From: Ustulina deusta
Lineage: Eukaryota; Ascomycota; Sordariomycetes; Xylariales; Xylariaceae
Length of the DNA stretch: 64,000 bases
Assembly (NCBI GenBank): GCA_023159155.1
Contig: JAJNNX010000009.1
Coordinates: forward strand, 806,001-870,000
Direction of reading: 5' to 3'
The notes under the pieces were generated by a model, which was not told the DNA's origin, ran no database searches, and saw nothing but the letters and a program-made list of their open reading frames with translations. A program made the translations under genes and the position numbers. Below are positions 56,443 to 64,000 of this stretch, in pieces; within the stretch, counting starts at the first letter, position 1; every line of letters starts with the position of its first letter.

Positions 56443-59400
56443 ATGGCTGAGCTTGTGACCGCCACCGGCGTGCTGGCCTTGCTCGCCGATGAGGAGGTTG
56501 AGCTCAAGGTTTTTGCCCTGCAGACCCTCAACGAAGATATCGACACTGTCTGGTTCGAGGTTGCCCCGGCCGTGACGGATATGTATGTTGTCGCACGCTA
56601 TCCCCTCCTATCTGACCTCCATTTCGAGTTCAAGCTCGAGTGCAAGTCCACGTTCAAGTCTGGGTACGCATACAATACCACCTGGCTAACTCCATTGCCT
56701 TCTCTCCCTCCCTAGCGAGGCACTCTTCGAAGACGAATCCTTCCCCGAACGCAAGTTGGCCGCCCTCGTGCTCTCCAAGGTCTACTTCCACCTCCAGGCC
56801 TACGACGAGAGCATGTTCTTCGCATTGGCCGCCGGCGACCTCTTCAAGCTCGATACCCCCGGCGAATTCGAGGAGACCATCATCTCCAAGTGTGTCGACC
56901 ACTACATCGCCACCAAGCACAAGAGCGAATCCTACACCGTGTCTGACGAGGAGGATGGCGTCTCCTCTCCGCCCTCTCTGGCCACTGCTTTCGCCAGCGG
57001 TACCACCGACGGCAACGCATCCGTCCTCATATCGCCCACCACGCCCTTCTCCCAGTCCACGCTTCCGTCCAAGTCTCTCCTCTCTCGCGCCTCGACCGAC
57101 AATACCATCCTAGAGCCCTCGTTTGAACCGCGAAAGAAACAGCATCGGTCTTCCTCCATCGCCTTGACTTCTCACGAGCTCCAGACCAGCCGTGCTGTCG
57201 ATAAAGTCATCGACCGTCTATTTCAGAGCTGTATGAAGGAGGGCAAGTATCAGCAGGTCGTGGGTATCGCTGTTGAAGCAAAGCGTCTGGAGTGGGTGAA
57301 GCACGTCATCTGGCGCGCTGACGACGAGTACAAGAGGAATAAAGGCAAGGCTGCACAGGACGATGCCGTGAGCCCTGCAGAAGAACTTTTGGACTATTGT
57401 GTTAGTATCTGCATGGACGTCGTCCAGGAACGGCATTTCCGGAACGAGATGCTGGTGCTGGTGTTGAGTATCTTGACGAGCGCCAAATTCGCCAGTGGGA
57501 GAGTCAAAGACCCGGATTATTTCTCCATCGCCAAGTGTATAGTCCATCTGGATCAGGACACAAAGGCGTGTGACGTGATCCGGCACCTTGTTGACACCGA
57601 GTCTATCGAGGCCACTGCCATCGCCTACCAATTCGCCTTCGACCTCTACGACAATGCCACCCAGAATTTCCTGGGCAAGGTCATATCTGGTCTTCCCAAG
57701 GGCGAAGTCCCCACCGAAAATAAAGAGAACGAAGGTAACACCGGATCCGAAACTGCCCCGCTGATGAGCGACGTGGATCAAAGCGACGCCAGCCCCGATG
57801 AGGTGGATGAGAAGCATGCCGACATCTACAAAAATATCCGCTCCATCCTCGACGGCACCAAGACTATTAAGCTCAACCTCGAGTTCCTCTATCGCAACAA
57901 CCACACCGATCTCGGCATATTGAACAAGGTGCGCGATAGCCTCGAGGGGCGGAACTCTATCTTCCACACCGCTGTCACCTTCTGCAACGCATTTATGAAC
58001 CAAGGTACTACGAATGACAAGTTCTTCCGCGAGAACTTGGAATGGTTAGGAAAGGCTGTCAACTGGTCCAAGTTTACGGCGACCGCGGCCCTGGGAGTTA
58101 TACACCGCGGAAACCTCTCCCAGTCCAAGAATTTACTGCATCCATATCTCCCCCGCGGCGCCGGCGGCATCGGTGGCGGCTCCCCCTACTCCCAAGGTGG
58201 TGCTTTATACGCCTACGGTTTGATCCATGCGAACCACGGTGCCGACGCTCTCGATTATCTCAAAACTCGGTTCACGGAAGCCGAGGAAGAGGTCATTCAG
58301 CATGGTGGTGCACTGGGCCTCGGCTTGGCGGGTATGGCAAGCGGCAATGACGAAATCTTTGAGAACCTGAAGGCGGTGCTCTATGCGGACTCTGCCCTGA
58401 ACGGTGAGGCTGTTGGTTTGTCCATGGGTCTCATCATGCTCGGTACCGGTAATGTCAAGGCGCTGGAAGATATGGTGGCCTATGCTCACGAGACGTCACA
58501 CGAAAAGAGTGTGAGGGGTCTGGCTCTAGGTATGGCTTTGATCATGTACGGGCGACAAGAGCTTGCAGATGTCATGATTGAAGGCCTCCTGAACGACCCC
58601 GATGCTACGTTGCGTTACGGAGGTATAATGACCGTTGCTATGGCGTATTGTGGCACTGGAAGCAACAAGGCTGTTCGCAAGCTTCTCCACGTCGCCGTCA
58701 GCGACGTCAACGACGATGTTCGACGCATTGCTGTTATGAGTTTGGGCTTCATTCTTTTCCGTAAACCTGGAAGTGTTCCCCGCATGGTTGAGCTCCTTTC
58801 CGAATCGTATAACCCACATGTGCGATACGGATCAGCTATGGCCCTCGGTATCTCCTGTGCAGGGACTGGCCTCGATGAAGCAATCGACCTGCTTGAGCCC
58901 ATGATGAAGGACCCGACAGATTTCGTCCGCCAAGGTGCCCTGATTGCCCTAGCCATGATTATGATCCAGCAAAACGAGGCCATGAACCCCAAGGTTGCGT
59001 CAATCCGGAAGACTCTTAAGAAGGTTGTCGGTGATCGACACGAAGATGCTATGACCAAATTCGGAGCCGCTCTTGCTCTTGGTATCATCGATGCTGGTGG
59101 ACGGAACTGCACCATTGGTCTTCAAACGCAGACGGGTAGCCTCAACATGGCCGGTGTTGTCGGTATGGCCGTCTTCACGCAATACTGGTACTGGTTCCCC
59201 TTTACCCACTTCCTATCTCTAGCTTTTAGTCCAACCTCCATCATCGCCCTGGATCACGACCTAGACATCTTGGATGTCAAGTTCCACTGTGCTACAAAGC
59301 CCAGTCTCTTTGACTATCCCCCCGAACAGGAGGTCAAGACTGAGGAAGGCCCGGCAATGATTGCTACTGCCATTTTGTCGACCACCGCTCAGGCTAAACG

Positions 59401-60128
59401 TCGTGCACAAAAGAAGGAGAAAGCTGATAAAGCACAACACCAAAAAGGCATGGACGTGGACCCTACAGTAACACCAACGATTTCCAATGCTGCCGGAGGT
59501 GATAAGATGGACATTGACGATAGCACCAAGTCGAGCGACGAGAGCAAGGGTAAGAAAGAGGAACACACTCCGGCGCAGAGCGAAAAGGAGACCTCAGCAC
59601 CTCCGGATGCTAAGAAGAAACTGGAGAAAGAGAAACCAGGTTATGAGATTGAAAACATGAGCCGTGTCCTACCTGGACAGCTTAAATTCATTAGCCTCAC
59701 CAAGGGACGATACTGGCCAGTCAAGCTTGTAAGACCAGGTCCATTGGTAAGTCAGCCCCAATCGAAATCGTCTTCTCCTAAACAGAGTACTGACCCACTT
59801 CTAGCCTACCGGTGGCCCTCTACTTCTCCACGACGCGCAACCCGAGAAAGAGAAGTCTTTAATTGAAGAGAAGTTGAAGAAGGTAGCAACCGAGAGAGCA
59901 CCTGTTGCTGGGGCCGGTGACGCCCAGGGCAGAAATCCTCGAAGCGTAGAAGAGGCTCTCCTAAGTCGGTTAGCAGGTAATCCTCCCGTCACACCTAGCC
60001 GGAACCAGAGTGGTGCAGCCGCGGCCGCAGGTGTACTCACCGCGATTGACGAAGACGGTGAAGGAGACCAAGAGGCCTCGATGCCTCGCGACTTTGAGTA
60101 TTACACCGACGGTGAAGGCGATGATTAA
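56443..60128 (+). CDS. rpn2: 26S proteasome regulatory subunit RPN2
   Basis: Large non-ATPase scaffold of the 19S base, holding the ubiquitin receptor Rpn13 and the deubiquitinase lid. Exons 56443-56582, 56716-59728, 59805-60128; 1,158 residues. The start MAELVTATGVLALLADEEVELK is typical. The N-terminal rod contains a Ser/Thr-rich acidic insert (~95-160). The centre has proteasome/cyclosome (PC) repeats with alternating Gly/Ala helices, for example GALYAYGLIHANHG, GGALGLGLAGMASG, RGLALGMALIMYG, LRYGGIMTVAMAYCGTG and VRYGSAMALGISCAGTG. After the toroid come a Lys/Glu-rich linker and the C-terminal beta domain (LPGQLKFISL, GRYWPVK, PTGGPLLLHD), ending in an acidic tail (DFEYYTDGEGDD) of the kind that binds Rpn13. 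Two in-frame donors 18 nt apart (59729 GTAAGA, 59747 GTAAGT) could add six residues; the first gives the conserved VK-PTGG joint. Intact. Confidence 0.94.
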
Positions 60129-60835
60129 GTAATTTCACCTATAGCAGAAGGGTGATAACCAAAACACAGCTGGGGAGGTAGTTTACCATACCTGAAAGTG
60201 AGAAATAGGCAATAGACGTTGCATAAGGGATCGCCGTCCTATACATTGTAACACTAGTTGTAGAATAGACGCTGGCTTGCAGTGGAGGATTGTTCACCGC
60301 GTAGAACCATCTACGGGCTACCAACATACTTATACTTTCAAACGTCTTCCAGGACAATAACATAACGCATTATCCTGAGGGGACATTCAAACTAAGCTGA
60401 TTGTGACGATGAAGTAGATAGCGAATTATTCAATACCATGAGATGCCAGTACCTGACTTAGGCTATAAAATGTTTTATTTACCCGCGTCTTGATTACTGT
60501 CCAAACCGTGGGCTTTTTCAGCTTTTGGCCACAGGTTCTCACGATGCGCCTCCTTTGGCCTCGATTACTAGATCGCGCCTTTATCTGGTGGATATTCTAG
60601 AGTTCTCAAGGCCGTGTCTTGCTTCAACGAGCAAATTCCTAGTTCATGGTCATATTAATTCAACATTGTCTATTTGATTAGCCAATTAGGTGTAACACGT
60701 TTACATGGTGTGAAGTATCGTTGTCCGAAGTGAATATATTAGAGCCTTATTAACTTTTCATCATATATCCAAGACAGCTAGCATATATCCAAGACACGTA
60801 TAGTTCATATACCATGATGACCCTTTCTAGAGCTC
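60129..60835. other. Convergent intergenic region, rpn2 to NCS2 permease
   Basis: AT-rich region with the 3' ends of both genes. The 14-base sequence CATATATCCAAGAC occurs twice, 20 bases apart (about 60763-60796). No gene recognised. Confidence 0.55.
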
Positions 60836-63120
60836 TCATGCCATTTTATCACTATCCATGCTATGATGATTCAAGGGGCCGTCCTCCTTATGAACCACAG
60901 GGGTACTATCAGGAGCGACCACCTCTTCCTCCGTCTCTTCAACCTCTTCAGGTAGGGTAAGGTTGAGGACGATAGTGACAAGGGCCGTGACAGCAAAGCC
61001 AGTCTCCAAGAAAATCTCGATGGCGTCAAGGAACCCGCGAAGATTCCTATTGCCGCCCTCGTAGGTGAAGACCTTGTCGAAATACGTCGGCACGAGGGTA
61101 GCCCCGTAACCAATGGCCAGCCCGGCGGTCAGAATAAAGCGGTTACGCCGCGTAAAGGACGTCCCACGGCAGATAATGGCAATTCCGGACACGGCGACAG
61201 AGGTGAAGAGGAACGTGGTCATGCCGCCGAGGACGGCGGACGGGATCGCGACGAGCGCCGCCGCAAACTTGGCGAAGATGCCCCCGAGAATCAGGAAGAA
61301 GCTTTGAATGCCCATCAGTCCACGATACTTAAAATGTAGAAAGCTAATGGGAGCTTTATGGAGGGACGAAACTCACCAACAGCAATACCCGGCGGTGCGG
61401 TTGGCACAGCGCGTCAGGGCAATGACGCCGTTGTTCTGCGCGAACGTGGTCATGGGGGTCATGGTGGCGAGGGCGGCGAGAATGCCGTTGATGCCATCGG
61501 CTAAGACGCCGCCCTGGATGCGGGTCTCGTAGATGGGGCCGTCGACCTCGATGCGGGAGACGTCGCACGACGCGGTGATGTCGCCGATGGCCTCGCAGGC
61601 GCACAGGATGAACACGGCGATCATGGGCAGGACGAGCGGGCCGTAGACGGTGAGCTTGAACGTGTGCACCCAGATGAACGAGGCGACGGGCGCCGCGTCG
61701 ATCCCGCTGCGCGAGAAGTATCCCGTGGCCGCGGCGATGATGATCCCCGTCAGCAGGCCGATGATGACGCTCGTCGACTTCATGATCGGCGACCCGAAGC
61801 GCTCGCAGAGGATGATGGTGGTGAAGACGGAGAATCCCAGCCCTGTTCGGCGTTAGCTGGCTGGCCTCTTATGCATAACGTGCCGTCGCGGTTTGCGTAC
61901 CTAGGTACTCGGCTGAGCCCCAGGGGAGCGCATGGGGGGCCGTGATGTTAGGACATTTGTCGAAGAAGGCGGTATGAGTGGCGTCCGAGCAAGGCCCGCT
62001 TCCGCCCAGCCAGTCCTTGAAACCAGACTGGATCAAGCTGATGCCGATGAGCTTGAAGATGTCAGTCACTTAACCCACTTACACAGACACAGGACAGGTG
62101 CGGGAGGCGTTTACGAACCACTGCAACACCCGGGGGTCAGTCATTGTTATTTTGAGAGTGATGTGGAGGGGGTCAAAACTGTCGGGAGTTTCCAAAACAC
62201 GAACGTGGCCTGAAAAGAGGCATTTATACTTTCAAAGTGGCCAGAACAGGGAAAGAATATGACTCCGAGAACTACTTACTGACGGTAGGGCCGGTGACCA
62301 GAGGAGGGAAAATCTTCAGTATGATCCTGGGCGGGATGAAGGCGATGAGGAGTTCGATCAGCGCCGCGACGGCGGCGGTACCAATCAGGGCACCGTAGGC
62401 GTCGGGACAAGGCAGCCTCGAGCCATCGTCGGCCACGGGACAGAACCCGTTCGCGTACATCTGCGTGAAGGCGCCCTCGGCGACTGGGATCACGGTGAAC
62501 GAAACACCAACGACCGAGATCAGGCCGGTTCCGACGAAGTACCTGGCGCGACTTGTAAGCCGCCATTGCATCATACTACCTGCTTCATATCATATCATAT
62601 GACGACATATCCCCGGCGTCACGAACGACGTCTCGGTGGCGTTTTGCCAGCATTGCATGTATTGCGAGCGGGATTCGAAGAATACGAGAAGAGCCAATCC
62701 AACTTACGGTGTTCCGCGGATATGGAACCTGGTGATCTGGATCATGGACAGGATGCCCGAGACGATCAGCGCGGTCGACACGAGGTACTGCTGTAGCGCG
62801 GTTTCGAGGTTGACGCCGGCCGCGCCGGACAGGATGATGGGGGGCGTGATGATGCCCGCGAGCATGGCCAGCGCGTGCTGGAAGCCGAGCAAGACGGCCA
62901 GGAACACGGGCAGCCTGTCGTTGAGCCCGAAGAAGGGCGACACCTGGCGCTTCTTGCGCAGGAACGGGATGTTCGGGCGGAACAGAAACGCGTAGTCGTA
63001 CTCGCCCAGCAGCCCGTCTCGCGTCAGGAACGTCTTCTTCACGCCCTGCAGCCGGTCCCCTATGCTCCGCCGCGCGGCCGCCCGCGGCACGATCTGCGAG
63101 GGACCTTGGTCCTCGTCCAT
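60836..63120 (-). CDS. Uric acid/xanthine permease (NCS2/NAT family, UapA/UapC type)
   Basis: Plasma-membrane proton symporter for purines of the nucleobase-ascorbate transporter family. Exons read leftward: 63120-62708, 62542-62280, (probable 2-nt microexon 62120-62119), 62051-61901, 61842-61377, 61301-60836; 586 residues, close to UapA. Landmarks: the QHALAML motif of helix 1, PPLVTGPTV, GFKDWLGGSGPCSD, LCERFGSPIMKS, FILCACEAIGDITASCDVSR and the NAT signature Q412-NNGVIALT followed by RTAGYCCC. The Q/N/G/T pattern matches UapA-type xanthine/uric acid transporters rather than ascorbate carriers. Around 62120 the family reads PTV-M-LIG; only a TG microexon, or a 17-nt 5' extension of the next exon that inserts TDIFK, keeps the frame. 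All other joints are clean, for example YLG-LGF and CCC-FFLILGGIFAKF. A short acidic tail follows helix 14. Confidence 0.9.
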
Positions 63121-64000
63121 GACGGGGCTGTTGTGGGCGATGACTAATGTATATTTATATATGTGTATATATATATATATATATAGGTGACAAGTTAGTA
63201 TGAAGGAAGTCCTTCTCCGTGGGTTAATGCTTGATTGGGTAGCGTTTCGATATTAAAGTTTTGTGCTAAATTGCAAGTTTGTTGGAGCTCAAAGCAGGGG
63301 TGGATAAAGGTCCCAAGAGAGTTCAATTCGTTGTTGATTTGTAGAGCCGACAACCTTCAAAGCTGTCAAGTAAATTTAAGAAATGGCTCAGCAGCCTCAA
63401 GCTATAACATATACTTCTATGTAATATCTCTACGGAGACGTTTAGTGTGACAGGGCTGGACCGGCCATGTCCAACCAACCCAAGCAGACATATCAGCTCC
63501 TGCAAGGACACGGAATACGGGACTAGCCGATGAGGCATGTCGCCCGGTGCCGGGGAGCTGGATTTTATCATTCTGTCGCATTATAGATTGGGGACTGGAT
63601 GTTCCGCAGACGATACTCTTGAACTTAGATGTAATTGACGCTCTACACTCTACACTCACAATGCCCGTTAGCCGTTCGCAATTGTAATGCCAAAACAAAC
63701 AACCCGAGATGGTGAAAGCCATTATCGTACTATCAGGCCATTTCGATAATAAAAGAATGATAATAAACGAGATAGGTAAGCTAACATCTAACAGAAGGGC
63801 ATTTCAATCGAACTCACCCTTCCCATCTCGAAAATGGCACGGGATCCCTTCGGCTAGGAGATCCGTGCCACGAATAGAACAAGCCATAAAAGTCGCTTGA
63901 GACATCGCTGGCAGCTCTGGATGGCTAGAGATAAGAAAGAGTTTTTCCGGCTTTGGTGGGGGATGTCATCCCACTGTATGGCGCGCTAGATAGATAATGT
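63121..64000. other. Upstream region of the NCS2 permease to the right edge
   Basis: Promoter and leader of the leftward NCS2 permease. Contains an AT repeat at 63166. Short open frames on both strands have no recognised features. Confidence 0.5.
63166..63185. repeat. (TA)10 microsatellite
   Basis: Ten TA units, within a longer TATA/TGTA-rich tract, about 45 bases upstream of the NCS2 permease ATG; it could lie in the promoter or 5' leader. Confidence 0.92.

Overview
This window is nuclear DNA from a filamentous ascomycete (Pezizomycotina, probably Sordariomycetes). The signs are short GT-AG introns of about 46-165 nt, often with CTAAC/CTGAC-type branch sites, Aspergillus/Neurospora-type nucleobase and sugar transporters, a HET-domain gene and many housekeeping genes with fungal architecture. 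Gene density is moderate. No rRNA, tRNA, CRISPR array or intact transposon was recognised.

Layout. 1-1654: left-truncated gene fusing a cytochrome b5 domain to a possible C48-like region. 3151-7076: mismatch-repair gene msh6. 7851-10051: NCS1 uracil/allantoin-type permease. 11172-12647: cox10. 13690-14719: Myb/SANT-like protein, followed by a 5.3 kb stretch without a recognisable gene. 20067-22402: sugar transporter. 23050-23560: P450 relic. 23766-28395: leftward coding region for a bulb-lectin (B-lectin) repeat protein, interrupted by one in-frame TAA. 29230-41232: one uninterrupted 4,000-codon gene, transcribed divergently from it. 41651-43923: broken HET gene. 44895-49477: large C2H2 zinc-finger protein. 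51076-53791: mRNA 5'-triphosphatase (cet1 type). 56443-60128: proteasome subunit rpn2. 60836-63120: uric acid/xanthine (UapA-type) permease.

The housekeeping genes (msh6, cox10, cet1, rpn2) flank an accessory island at about 22.4-49.5 kb. Its centre is the divergent pair. The 4,000-residue protein starts with a ComEC-like metallo-beta-lactamase fold (H-x-D-x-D-H, TGD and HHGS motifs). It continues through long beta-rich modules joined by Lys/Glu/Asp linkers, an Ala-rich hydrophobic helix and coiled coil, and Fn3-like modules, and ends in a seven-repeat lectin-like beta-propeller. Its neighbour carries at least six B-lectin-type repeats, two with a perfect QxDxNxVxY sugar-binding motif. Both lack an obvious signal peptide. 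This enzyme-plus-lectin pair, beside a decayed P450 and a decayed HET gene, is the best candidate here for an undescribed system (self/non-self recognition or defence is my inference, not something the sequence proves).

Exon borders were placed by hand from splice consensus, frame continuity and family conservation. Starts called uncertain below really are uncertain.
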